From Corallium rubrum (taxonomy: Eukaryota; Cnidaria; Anthozoa; Scleralcyonacea; Coralliidae): DNA of 64,000 nt. Both the position numbers and the translations under genes were made by a program. The stretch lies in NCBI GenBank assembly GCA_964035015.1, contig OZ036006.1, forward strand, positions 13,296,690 through 13,360,689. The letters run 5' to 3'. The notes beneath the pieces were generated by a model, which saw only the letters and a list, made by a program, of their open reading frames with translations, ran no database searches and was not told the DNA's origin. This document shows, piece by piece, positions 43,151 to 55,487 of this stretch (its first letter is position 1; every line of letters begins with the position of its first letter).

Positions 43151-44965
43151 CACACGGGAAGGAGTGCAATTAATAATTAACACTACGAGTGATATTTGAA
43201 AAATGTGCCAAAATTGCACGAGCCGCCGTTGTTTATTTATTACATACATGACAAAATTATAGCTATTACCCTCCGGTATTGTTGTCATGTGAATGCAGAG
43301 AACACATGTATCATTTGACAGTTGAAATAAACAAGATCTGGTTTATTTAAACATCTAAAATATATACAAGAAATAACTATAGACGTCTTGCTCAACAATA
43401 AATGGTTTACGATTTATATGAAGTTCAAATATTTAAGCGAAATATCCAAGCGAAGCAGCGATATAAAACGAACCGCAAGTTCTTGATTCGTCAACAAACA
43501 ATTGTTCAATATTGAAAGTTCAACATTAACAAGGGAGTTTTAGGAGTTTATTCATGGGAATCGGAATCACTTTGAAGAATTACTCTTCTGAATGGACGCT
43601 TTTGAGCTTTGGGAGAAGTAACTTGGTTTATATTGAAGACGACATCACAGTTGTAGAATTCGTTGCTTGGACCGGATCGACTCAATGAACTGCTTGACGT
43701 TGAAGCCCAGTGTGGATAGTTGAAAGCTTGTTTTGGTATTTGTTGTGGCGAAGACATCGTTTCTATTTGGTGGCTTTGACCAGCATTGGTATTGCTTATG
43801 AAATCTGAGATACATGTATGGCATTGCTCGACTTCGTTTCCTTCATCATAGTCGTTTAGTGACTGCTCGTTTCTGTGGCCCATGACATGCATTATCGACG
43901 ATCGCTCTACGTTACTTGCTCGTAGTTTCTTGACAAGTGTCTTTCTGGCGGAATGATTTGTCAATTTTTTACCACTTTCTTCGAGGGATGTATCAGCAAT
44001 CAGCGACTTCATGATTTTGGCAATGGAGTTCACGCCAAGTTTCACTCGCTTGTACCAAACGTTGTTGTGTGGTGTTGTTTTCGGTAATGGCGTCAAGTAA
44101 AATGGACCTTCGTAGCGCATATCGTGTGGACGTTGGTTGATGTATTCCCGAAATAGCGCGACTGGACACCTTTCTACGCCGGTTACAAACATTTTGGGAA
44201 GCTGCTGTCGTCTTGTGATGTGAAGGGCGAGTTTTCGTCGGGCTTTCGTGAAAAGTGATGTATTCATTTCCGTTGTCGTCTTCGCCGAACGAGAAGTCTT
44301 CAACAGCCATAGTGTGATGTTCTTGTCTTCCTCGCAGCCCAAAATGCTGAGTGAATAACCCCACATTGTATTTGTTAGAATATGCGGAGAGGAGTTGCCA
44401 AGTTTTCCTTCTTGCCATAACATTTCTTCTTCTTGTAGAGTAAGAGGCTTGGCAGCGTTAGGCCGTTTACCGCGGCCTTCTTTGCGAAGCTCCCTAGCCT
44501 TTCCTTCGAGGACTTGCTTTGACTCCTCAAATTTATCATCGCGAATTATTGAGTAGGGGTATTTTCTTTCTCTGAGGTAACGGTCGAAAGCAGCCTGCAT
44601 GACTTTTAGACTCTCCGGCTCGTATTCATGACCCTTCTTTGTTTGCACCTCTGGCGTAAAACGTTTGCAGAGTTTTATTTAGCTCTTCAGGTGGATAATT
44701 TTCCATATTAACATCATAGTTTCGGTAGAAAGCCCATTCCTGACAAACTTTTAGCCAATTGGCAGTGCTTTTTTGGGTATTTTCATTTTCTGCTTTTGTG
44801 TTAAGTAAGTGAATGTCAGACTCGCTTGTATTTACAAAGCGAGCCGCCATTTTTTTTTTCAAATCATTAATTGCACTCCCCAGGAGTGCAATTAATGATT
44901 TATTGCACTCGTCTTAACCAATCAAATTGCAGTAATTTTGTCATGTATATAATAATATAGGTAAT
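43151..44965. mobile_element. Crypton-like tyrosine recombinase element
   Basis: The insert lies between 10-bp direct repeats TATAGGTAAT (43141-43150 and 44956-44965, one copy counted within the element). It sits inside the intron after LIVPKK of copy 2. No TIRs are evident, but GGAGTGCAATTAAT occurs in direct orientation near both ends and AATTGCACTCC-CCAGGAGTGCAATT forms a palindrome at 44869-44893. A tyrosine recombinase pseudogene fills it. Short direct repeats without TIRs fit Crypton-type integration. Confidence 0.65.
43548..44862 (-). pseudogene. DUF3504/Crypton tyrosine recombinase, frameshifted
   Basis: The N-terminal piece (44862-~44640, MAARFVNTSESDI), the central piece and the C-terminal piece are in alternating frames, with shifts near 44640, 44320 and 44050. 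Box features of tyrosine recombinases are visible: FGLRGRQEHH (first Arg region), LTNHSARKTLVKKL (H-x-x-R), MHVMGHRNEQSLNDYDE (His and candidate catalytic Tyr). This arrangement is that of the DUF3504 domain in KCTD1/ZMYM/QRICH1-type, Crypton-derived proteins. Several frameshifts make it inactive as read. Confidence 0.75.
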
Positions 44966-46965
44966 TAGGTATATAATTATGTATACATAATTATATATTC
45001 ACATGTATGCATGGTATTGAGTGATAATAAATTATGAACATGCATTTAAATTATTTTTGTTGAAATCTTTTGTAGTTCGAGAAACATGTTCTGCAAGAAG
45101 ATGGCAACATTATAAAGAAAGTGTTTCATGTCCAAGGCCGTAAACATCCTCTACTGGAAATTCGCCAGAAACTACTTGACAAGCATGAGAAACTGATGAG
45201 AACCATGGTGAACCAGGAATACATCCTGATGTCAAATGATGAGTTGACGCAGCGATTAAAAGCCATAAATGAGTACCAGGAAGGTGAAAGCATTGAAGAC
45301 ATGAAGAAAAGATTACAGAAAATTGAGAGAACGCGTCATTTGAAAATATGGCATGACCAGTCCACCATTGCTAACCACAGTCATCTGTTTTTTATGGTAG
45401 CTTGCATATATGATTCTGCTGTACGTGTTTTACACAAATGATGAATATTATGCAAAATACCATAAACATGCTGATGTTCAAGCCATGGTTGAAACTCCTG
45501 AAATTTACATTCTTGCTCGATGCAGTGGCACTGACTATGAGCAATTAGCTTATGTGGACACAAGGATTGAGTGCCTGCATGAGCTAAATGAAAAAGTCAA
45601 GAACACCCAGGGAGATGAAATCACTGATATCATGAGATTTTTTCATGGGGATGCTCCTGCCAGACAGTTTGAAAGTGGGAAACAAAAAGGAGGTGCATAC
45701 TACTGTTCAGTCTGTGGAGTCGGTGCACATCGAGTATATGAGATGGATCACAGCCTGCGATACAAGAGTGTTTCACTGGAAGACAAGCAGAAACTGGTTC
45801 TGAAAGGAATTATCAGTCGGAAAAAATCTCATGATAAGATCAGTGCACCACGGAAGTGCCTTCCAGTAGCAGAGCTGACACAAGAACTGGCATCGAGGCA
45901 AATTTATGAGGGAGACACCAGGAAAGGAAAGGAGAAGCTTTTGGCTGAAGAGATGCACGGTGTGCAACGGGTACCAGCATTGTTGTATACAGCTCTAGCA
46001 GCAACTCTACAGTCAATCAATTGCCAAAGATATGAAATTTTGCCCTTTGAGCCTTTACATGACATTGGCAATCACATACAGAACATGCTTACAGAATTAC
46101 CACAACATCTCCCTGTCAATGAAGCTACCACTATTGATGAAATTGTTAATGTTTCCCTTGCTGATAAGAATACTAAAAGAACATTTGACTATCGATGCAC
46201 CCTCATTAAAGTAGCTCATCATTCGAGAGGAAAAATCTCATTCAAAGCACAAGGCCTTCTAGATACACTAGTCGAAATACAAGCAATTGCCTACAACTCA
46301 GAAGAGAAAAGATCACCAAAGCAAATTCTACGCCTTCACAATCTGGCCTGGTATCATTCCATCCTGTGTAGAGAAGTTATTGGGTTTAACTTGAAGAAAT
46401 TAACAAGCCGAAAATTTTATGGTGGATCCAAAACAGGATAATTAGTGGAAGGTCAAGTTATGTTGAAGGACAAGAACGGGTCTTAAACACTCTCAAGAAC
46501 ATTTCCAAAACAACATCATCCTATCACCCAGACCAGATTGTGGGGAATGTTTTTATAAGAGTGCAAGCTGAAGAAAAATTTAATTCTACAATGTCATGCA
46601 ATCACCAATCATTACCAGCAAAACAACAATCTGAAGTTTCTAAGCTTTCAATGTCATTGCCATCATTTTCAAATACAACATTCTCCTTAGATTTTCTAAA
46701 TGAGCATGGCAGTTCCTGGCAAGCTCATTTAGAGAAAATAAGTGATTACTTATGTTGGTGAAGGAGTATGGTGGAAAAAAGATCATCAAGGGAACATAGA
46801 ATTCTTTGATGGGCCAGGAGAAGAAGAGCAGCATGATGAAGGGCCACACTTGCATCATTTTAGACCAAGCAAATTCAAAGAAGAGGAGCATTACCTGAAG
46901 AAATGTTGGCAGTTATGCTTGAGTGGAAATCTTTCTCTTCCTCTGCAAGCTAAGTGTTAAGAATT

Positions 46966-48868
46966 CCTGATCAGAATGACAACATGGTTATTAAACTAAT
47001 TAATAAAATTAACGTGATGCGCCATTGTATTCTTACGTGATTTAATTAATCAGTTGCGAAGTTTATAAATGACGCGAGCCAACAACTTGTTGTCATTGCT
47101 CTGATGAAGGCCTGAGTCAACAGGCCGAAAGCTTAGCAAAGAAATATTTTACGTGGTGTTTCCACAAAACGGATTTATACTTCCATATTTTCCAATTATT
47201 ATCTACTGTAACTACATTAACAATTTCAATGCAATACCAATTGTTATAAGCCCTTAGAAAGTCGTGGCTATATAAAACAAAAGCTGGTAAAAAATCAAAA
47301 TAATTGAAATATGGAAGCATCCACAGACAAGAAGTTAAAACTAATAAACATGCAAAATTTTACAGTGACCATCCAACAATTAAGCCGAAGTAGAGTGAGG
47401 CAGTGATCAGACACAATTTTATTTATCCACACCTCAAAGTAATGAGAAAGTCCACTGTTTTCAATTTTTTGAGTATTTCCAGTGAAATACAGGTTTGTTG
47501 ATTGGCTTAAAAATAACTTTAATTCAAAACTTTGTTAGCTGGCCATGGTACAGGGCATTTTACTGTATCCCATTCCTCCCCTGAGCTATTATATTACTTT
47601 ATTTTATTAATATTGTATCCATAGTAATTTTACTCTGTAGCCTATAATTCCAGACAATTTTACATGTACTTGTCAAAGGAAGCTCCATCAGCAAACCTTG
47701 ACAGCAACAAATCAACAATTAATAACCCCATTTCTACTGTTGCCCAATGCCAGACTATTACACTCATCAGTTTCATCAGATGGACAACCTTCAGCAAGCC
47801 TAGGCACCAATTAGGTTACCTGTAGGCTGTAACTACAAAAGACTAGTCAAATCTAATTTTTCTCAGTTACAAACTGAATTATATTGTACACCTACGTCGC
47901 TATCAAGCGGCGACATCCTGAGAACATTCGAACAACAACTGTGACTGGTTTTAAACTGTAGATTTTTAGTTACAATTTATCTTGAAATTGAAGTTTATGC
48001 GAAGCTATTGGCTATATTAGCTATCAAGCACCAAAAGTAAGCCGCATCTAGCACACGCAGTCAAAGAAATGGCACTAAATCTCGGGAATAAAAAAAGTTT
48101 ATTAACCTTGCCTGAGTATAATCGTCGGTTTATATTTATACTAATCTGCGGCACTGCGCTGAATGATATTCATTATGGCACGTCTTAGTCCAAATTTCGA
48201 GTATATATACATTGAAAAGCGGTAATATTTGTTAGTCACCTCATCAACCAAGTCGACAAAGCTAATTCGTTGTAAAAGTTTGATCCAATTGTAAGAAACT
48301 TTGTCTCTCCGTCATCTAAACGTCGCTAACGACCATTCTTACTGGTTCACAATTTAAATTTTTATGCGCTAGTATCATGTGACAATTACGAGACTTAGTA
48401 CCAGGTCTCGCATATGCGCCGATAGATCGATAAATTGTATATCAGACGTAATATTGTACTACAAGATTTTTTGGCTGGATTTTGCAAGATTTTACAAGCT
48501 TCTTACGTTCTTAGTAATTCTTTCTTGAGCCGACCAAAACGGCCCTTTCATTGCTAGGCCGTAATCTGTTGCCCCAAAAGTCGCTTAGAAAACGATTTTC
48601 GTTGCCCACATCCGGGCACTACCTGAAAATTTCAAAATATATAGACTTTTACTCACAGAAGACGGATTCACTTGTTGTCACTTGCAAAAACCTGCAGTTT
48701 TTTCATATTTAACGTTTGAATTTCAAAAATCTCCACTCGTCGTAAACTAGAAATCCGCCATTATTCCCCGTGAGACTTCATGTAATATACGTTATAGATC
48801 TATTTCCAGCCTCTTGACAGGGGGGATCTGCGCGTCTTTATTTTTCATGTTGGCTGAACAAACATGGA
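46966..48868. other. Spacer with one retroelement relic
   Basis: Apart from the hammerhead-like motif near 47100 and its flanks, no gene, repeat array or RNA was recognised. The sequence is AT-rich and unique in the window. Confidence 0.45.
47096..47147 (+). ncRNA. Hammerhead-like ribozyme motif 3
   Basis: TTGCT - CTGATGA - A - GGCCTG(AGTCAA)CAGGCC - GAAA - GCTT - AGCAA. Stem I is five perfect pairs, stem II six, and stem III the minimal AG/CU. As in the other two copies, one unpaired base follows CTGATGA. The surrounding ~100 bp (GACGCGAGCCAACAACTTG upstream) probably belong to a Penelope-like terminal repeat. Confidence 0.6.
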
Positions 48869-51800
48869 GTGGACACCGCAGGTTTATGTTTAATTCATTG
48901 CGAAGAAGAGAGCAGTTCGCTTTCGAGGTTTACTGAGGTTTCGTTTAAAAGGTTTCTGGATTGTCGAAGGCAATGGCTAGAACTTGATGGCCGTCAGAGG
49001 GATACCGCTGTGCGAACAACTCAGGTTATTGGCATCAAAGAAGAGGAGAATCTTACCCAGTTCGAGAACTTTGCTTTTCATCGGAAATGTTACTCAATAT
49101 TCACGAACAAAACTTTGCTAAGTCGAGCACAAGCACGATGTGAGAAGACTAAACAAATATATCAGAAGAACCGCAAACATCGACTCAAGCTGATCAAGAA
49201 ACTGAGCCAACTCCAAGAAAGGTCTTGCGATCTACGTTTTCGTCTAATACCCCTGCTGTCAGACCAAAGAACCATATACTACTTCCTGTCTTCATTATTT
49301 ACAAGAATAAGAAATTATATTATAGCGAGCAAGTAAGTTGATTAATGTTTATTTTATGTTATTCAACTAATTGTAAAAATCAGGCTGTTTCTAGGGAAAT
49401 GGTGCTGCATTCAGCAGCGGATCCAGCATTAGTCAAATAAGTCAGACGACTAAGGTAAAAAAATAGCGATTGCAAAAAAAGTCCAGTTAAAAACGACGTA
49501 ATAGCAGCGAGAACAATCGCGGAAAATCTAATTCGTCACCAGGACCATTTGCGGGAAGGCGCGCGGACGTTTTATACACCTCCTGGCGGCACTGATTAGG
49601 TTTGCCGAATTTGGCAGCCAATTTTGACTTATTTACCCCGTTTTAGCCACTCTGATTGGTCAAAACAAGGTAAATTCTGAGCACTGATTGGTTTGCCGTA
49701 TCTGGCAGCCATTTTGCCGTATTTGACCCGATTTAGCCATTCTCATTGGTTGAACACGGCTTGCTCCAAATCTTGCCTGATTTACCTCAAATTGAACATC
49801 GGATTGGCTATGCAGAACCTTGACTGCCTGCCTAACTTGCCGGCCACCAAGTGTGCGATCTGTTTGCCTCGATCATGGCTTCTGCAAGCATATTTGATCG
49901 CGCGCGATCAGCTTTAGAAAGCAACAACAAGGTGTTATTGTGACAAATATATGCATCGATTTCATCTGAAAGCGTCATGGTTTGTCGAGACGAGTTCTCG
50001 GTAAAGAAGAATATTTTCTCAAGACTGCTTTACCTAATATCTCAACACGTAGTCGTGAAGGGCATTCTATCGCTCAAAAAGTCCACGGCAAGTTTAATTT
50101 AAAATGTTTTTATATATTCATTATGATTGGCGTTGATGAAGCTGTCCGACGCAAAAGTGCTGCATTGCTTTCAATTCTTGAGGTCATAACTGGTCTCGGA
50201 GCGCGAAAATGTTTATGAATTTATCAGCCTATAAAAGTTTATTGAATTTACAAGCTGACAGCTGTTTTATTGCGCTTTCGAAAGGCAGCTTGAGATACGT
50301 GAAATATCTGGCAACACGATTCATTATTCCCATGTTTATGGTCGTTCTACGATATAAAAGATTGCTAGAATTGTTAAATTTATTCAGGGTTTACGTCTTG
50401 CTACGGGCATGGAGTTTTCCCTGTATTTGTGTAAAATCTGTGTGCTCATTTGAACTCGGCAAACAGTCGTAATTTATAAGTTTTAGAGTAGATAATGAGA
50501 ACCACACTGGCGTTAAAGTAGCGTGATAGCAGATATAAGGGAGTAAATCGTCGACAGAGATATTTGATTTGATACTAACAAAGCGCAAATGAATTAGCTC
50601 ATTAGCCTGTGGCTATGTTGCGTATCAAATGACGCGAACCAAGGCTGTTAGACATACAATATAAAATTACATAAAGAATTATAAATAAGGTTTCAGAAAG
50701 AATGATGCGTATACGTAACGTAACAATGTGCATCATACTTTGGGACACAAGGCGCCATTAAAAACATGTTTTAAGACTTAAAATTGTGCGCAAGATTGCT
50801 GTCAAAGTGCGTGAAATTAACGCCGTGTCAGAGACCCAAATTTTGAAAATGTCCCAGGGGGCGCATGCGCTAAAAGTGCGGACTTCAACAAATTTGATTA
50901 AGGTATAAAAATTCCTAGATCCACCCCTGGCATTATTGCCAAATTGAGAACCCCATTGAAGTGAACAAGAATAGTGTACATGTTTTGACTTTTGTACACC
51001 ATCACCGAGTTTATATATCAAACTGGTGAGTGGTGATGGCATGTTTTGAGTTTAATTTAGATATATGATAAAAATTTAAACTAAAAATTAAATAAGAAAT
51101 ATATAAATAAATACAGTCTGTTTGCTTTTTCCCCAAATTTTTGAATAATGTGATATTCAAATATATATTATTCTATTTTATAGACATGAAGAAAGCGGAA
51201 ACTGGATAAACTGATTTCAGCTGAAACTATTGATGGAGGTCAGTTAAGAAAAGCAGCAACATTGAAAGCAGATGAAAGCATTCTGTTATAAATTCAAGAT
51301 AAGGATTGTGTAGCCTTAAAAGTGAAATATCATAGACGATGCTATGAAAAATACACTTCCTTTCTTAGACATCAGAAAATAAATCCAGATAGTGGAACTC
51401 TTACAAAACATGAGCACAAGTATAAAAAATCATTCGACATTTTCTGTGAAGAGTTTGTTAAAGTGAAAATAATTAATGAAGATAATATTTTTTATATGAA
51501 AAAGATTAAAGAAGAGTTTGTGAAAACAGTTGAACAAGTGGAAAATGCTGATGCCTCAAATTATAGAACCTTCCGCTTGCAAAAAATGATGCAAAAAGAG
51601 GCCTAAAGGTAAGTCAAAGCTTCCTGATTATTCAGGACATTCAGTGAGATGCAATGAATGGATTTCTAATGAGTAGCCGAATTAATTTAAGCAGTTTACA
51701 GTAGTACAGAACTTTCTGTTTCAGCATTATGTCATGTTGATTAATTTATGTAGAAAGGATGAATTTAGGTGCAAGAAGGACGCATCCCTAAAAACTGCAG

Positions 51801-54800
51801 TATGTCTTGTGGATCTGTTCTGACGAAATACATCCAAGTGTCTTGATAAGCCATGTATGTACCGGCATTGATTTTTAAAATTTTTTTTGTGTCTTGCAGG
51901 ATGTGTTTATAGAATCTGGCATTGTTAAAGAGGGGTCCATTAACAGTGTTTCGTCTGGCAAGCACTACAACAGGTCTGTTATGTGCCATAAAATGATGTA
52001 CGAAGCAATGCAGCGGCTCAGATTCAAAGCATTCCTAGATTACATGGATGCAGAAGAAAAGCAAGGAATTTGTTTGGCAGTTTTCAACATTATGGATTCC
52101 TTTCCTGAACTAACATTCTATGACTGTCTTGACAGCCCAGAGATGAAAAAGATTTCTGACAGCTATGATGCATTCATACAGGAATCATCCCAGAAGTAGA
52201 GAACATTTGAATTTTGGAGCATGTACATTAAATGACAGGTAAATATTTTAATGAATGTCAGATGGATGTTAGATTGTTCTGTGAAAGCGAAATAGGTTTA
52301 TCCAGTGCATTGCTGTGTGACTGAACCACCATGTAGTTACTAGTTAGTGATGGTTAAAAAATAACCTCTCAGTCTTAGAGTGATCATGGTTAAGTACTTG
52401 GTTGTGACTGTCCTACAGTACATTATACATAAATCTGGCCTAGAATTCTCAATGTATTTTTTTTCTACAGGTGTCTTATTGATGTTCATTAGAGCCACGA
52501 GAGAAATTAACTGGGATCTTCATTTAGCAGCGTTTAGATGTATGCTTCCATGATTTTTCATTTGTAATCGCGTTAACTATTCTAGGTATGGGACTGCATA
52601 TTGTTTCGAGATGACAGCACTGCACAAGACACACCCAGGTTCGTATTATCAGGCAAATAAGTCTTCTTGCTAAATCTAGCATTCTGGTCACTGATTACAT
52701 GTAGCAAAGGTGTTGAAAATTATCAGAGTTGTCTTTATACATAATTAAATCTGAAAATTGCGATCATTTTTTATCTGTTAATAGTGTCAGACGAATAACG
52801 ATATAATATCTACTATAAATGGTTTGAATAAAATGAAATTTACTGTAGACTGATATTTTTTATTAATTTAACAGAAATTCTGCCAGGAGTATCGGAAAGT
52901 TTTGCAGTTCAGCGTCAAAGTGATCATGGGTTTTCTGCAGTTTCTTGCGATCAAACAATAGAACAGACGATAAACCGTGACTAAAAAACCAAGGGTGGTC
53001 TTGTTGGATTTTCGTTGAACCGTACATCAGTCCATCGATGGTTACTATCACAGTCCGAGAGAGCTGCGATTACAAGTAAATGCAAGAGCATGGCTGGGGC
53101 AGACGCTCAACCAAGGTACTGTATTGTTGATGTTTATCTTTGGTTTTAGAAAATATAGTATCACTAACATTTTATATAAGAGCGTATCCATTGCACTAAT
53201 TTCTTTGAACGAACTAAGCTGAAGCGATCACTTTGCAGTTGTTATTATATCATTCAATCAATATGGGAAAAAATCTTTCCGTTATCATGTTTACTAAGCC
53301 TTGTTTGTACCAGGTGAAAACTCCATATTGACAAACAAAACTCATGGAAATAACACTGCTCCCAACGAAATATACATGCAAGCATAAGAGGGTGTTCGGA
53401 TACTCTTTGGCTGTTTTTTATCTCGTTACAGAAGCCGCAAAGACCTTGATAAATCGAGATGCACACGTTATGAGAAATCTGTGAATAATGTAATGACTAC
53501 TGTGTCAAGCTTGATCAACCCATTCGAAGCGGACCAAGAGAAACTGGTTAGTTTGGCAAGTGGATTTGTGGTTGAGAATGACGTTGCAGATAAGCTGTTG
53601 GATTCGGAGAAACTTGGGGAAGAACAATTTGTGGAATTTGCCAACAAGAATCCTTTGGGGGAAAATCCAGATATCTTTGTTAAATTGAAACGCAATAAGA
53701 CAACGACATTTCCGTCCAGCAAAAGGGTAAACATAAAGGACAGCAAAGGGAATGAAATAAATATGAAAATGAACAGAAACCTGTTTGCGCGGCTGTTACT
53801 TATCGCGAAGAACCGTAAAGTTGATCTCGAGGAAGTGCTTTCCTATAGTCTTGGCTCATACCCTCTTTCACTGGCAACAACATCAGGAAGTCTCGTGAAA
53901 ACAGCAAAATCCAAGTTGTTTGATAGAAGGTTTGTCGTACAAATATTTTGTTTTGGAATTGGGTACAAGTTGTCCTACATGTATGTACATGCATTAGCAA
54001 CACGAAATACGTGTCTTGCTGCTAATGCACGTCGGACGACTTAATTTCAACAGATTTCCCTACGTACAGTAAAATTTCGTTAAAATGTTCACCTTTTGAC
54101 AGATTGGTATTCTTAGAATTCAAATATATAATGTGTGCTTCGTCTACCCTTTTCTTTTAAGATGGGCATGGTCATTCTGACCATTTCGACAAACAACGAT
54201 ATCATAACGACGCTCTTATCATTGATGCTATGGCTGTTTTTCAGACGTTGAAGGGCATATGGAAAACTTTTGGCGAGTTATGTGATTCCATTTTCAATAT
54301 GATCTTAAAATTGGCTCGTGGGTGGAATGCTACAAGACTCGATTTTGTATCAGACAGGTACCCTGTTATTAGTATAAAAAGCTCTGAGCGAAATAGAAGA
54401 GCCGAGAATGCAAGGATTCAGAAAGTCCATATATTCAACAAAGATCAGAATGTTCCGAACCAATGGAAGAAATTCTTAAGCTTAGGCGAAAACAGAGTCC
54501 TTGATAGGATTTCTCCATTGGTACGTCAAACGAAGATCGTGTGGTATGCAATGAATTACCATTCCTAGCAAGTAATCACGAGGAGGCAGACACTCGTCTG
54601 TTATTACATGCAAAACACGCCGCGGGTACTAACGATAGGGTGATCGTCAAAAGTCCGGCCTGACACCGACGTCTTCATACTCTGCATTGCAATGCAACGA
54701 GCCATTGGAAAAGACATATTCCTTATGACTGGAACAGGGAACAATTTCGAGTGATACCCATAAAGGTTATTTCAGATATGATGGGCGAAGAGCTTTGCCA

Positions 54801-55390
54801 ATGCTTACCAGGCTTTCATGCCTTTTCAGGTAATCTAGTATTTTTTCAAGGTCTGTACAAAAAAGACAAGTTTTTTCTTGATGAATTTTTGCTAGAAGGT
54901 AGAACTAGCCTTTTCAGAGTAAATGATCTATTTTTTATCAAGAACTTCGTAGTATCATGCGATATCATTCATATCATATGATAAGATATTGGCTTATATA
55001 CAGTAATTTATAACACAATAAACATAGCGCACCCGAGCTGTAATGCTTAAATGAATGATAATGAAACGGATAGACATAAAATATGTGTTGCCAATATAAT
55101 AATACGATATTTCTGCTAGCAAGTGACAGCACGAGTTCATTTTATGGAAAAGGAAAGAGAACGGCGTGGGTCACTCTCGAGCACAATCCCCGATACATTG
55201 CAACATTCTCCTCACTTCGAAGTTCTTTCCCTCCATCAGATGAGCTAGTGACCCAGCTGAACAGGTTCGTTTGCCTGTTGTATGGCGACAAGAAGTCAGA
55301 GAACGTTAACAAGTGCAGGTTCTTGCTATTTAAACCGGGAAAGTGTTCCGATGACGTCATCGCCAGAAATCATAACCGTGGCGCCCGCCG
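48869..55390 (+). pseudogene. Decayed multi-exon gene, possible PIN/FEN-like nuclease
   Basis: Recognisable blocks are 48869-49336 (LSRFTEVSFKRFLDCRRQW, FHRKCYSIFTNKT), ~51230-51606 (VKYHRRCYEKYTSF, KKSFDIFCEEFVKV), 51894-52199 (DVFIESGIVKEGSINSV, HYNRSVMCHKMMYEAM), ~53430-53930 (INMKMNRNLFARLLLIA, DLEEVLSYSLGSYPLSLA), ~54170-54570 (DAMAVFQTLKG, DFVSDRYPVISIKSSERNRR), ~54565-54840 (NHEEADTRLLLHAKHAA, then DTDVFILCIAM after a frame slip) and ~55090-55330. The order matches a large protein family I know from cnidarians and molluscs. EAD and DTD acids after a DRYP/SIK block resemble FEN/PIN nucleases, which is inference. Stops near 54660 and 54754 show decay. Confidence 0.6.
49580..49770 (+). 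repeat. Two tandem ~95-bp degenerate units in an intron
   Basis: CACTGATT-GGTTTGCCG-AT-TGGCAGCC-ATTTTG-C-TATTT-CCCG-TTTAGCCA-TCT-ATTGGT occurs twice in tandem (about 49588 and 49683). It lies between exon-like blocks of the decayed gene and has no coding content. Confidence 0.6.
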
Positions 55391-55487
55391 TTAATGGTCA
55401 GCGATGACTCCCTAAAGTCGGCACCGGTCAGCAGTAATACCCAGAAACATGGCGGATAGTATAGCAACACGAGGTGCAAAGCCAGCG

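Larger units (their letters stand above)
42619..46965 (+). pseudogene. Large unrecognised gene family, copy 2 (decayed)
   Basis: Pieces are ~42619-42830 (NRQSF-type basic start, two frame slips), ~42826-43128 (NWSSLAVKYAITNTKGERARNGG ... LIVPKK) and, after an intron holding a Crypton-like element, 45078-46441 and 46442-46958 in shifting frames. Motifs shared with copy 1 are IERTRHLKIWHDQSTIANHSH, PARQFESGKQKGG, YYCSVCGVGAHRVYEMD and SVSLEDKQKLVLKG. The C-terminal part, missing in copy 1, includes FEPLHDIGNHI and an EGVWWKKD...FFDGPGEEE end. At least four frame lesions indicate decay. The orientation is head-to-head with copy 1. Confidence 0.7.
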
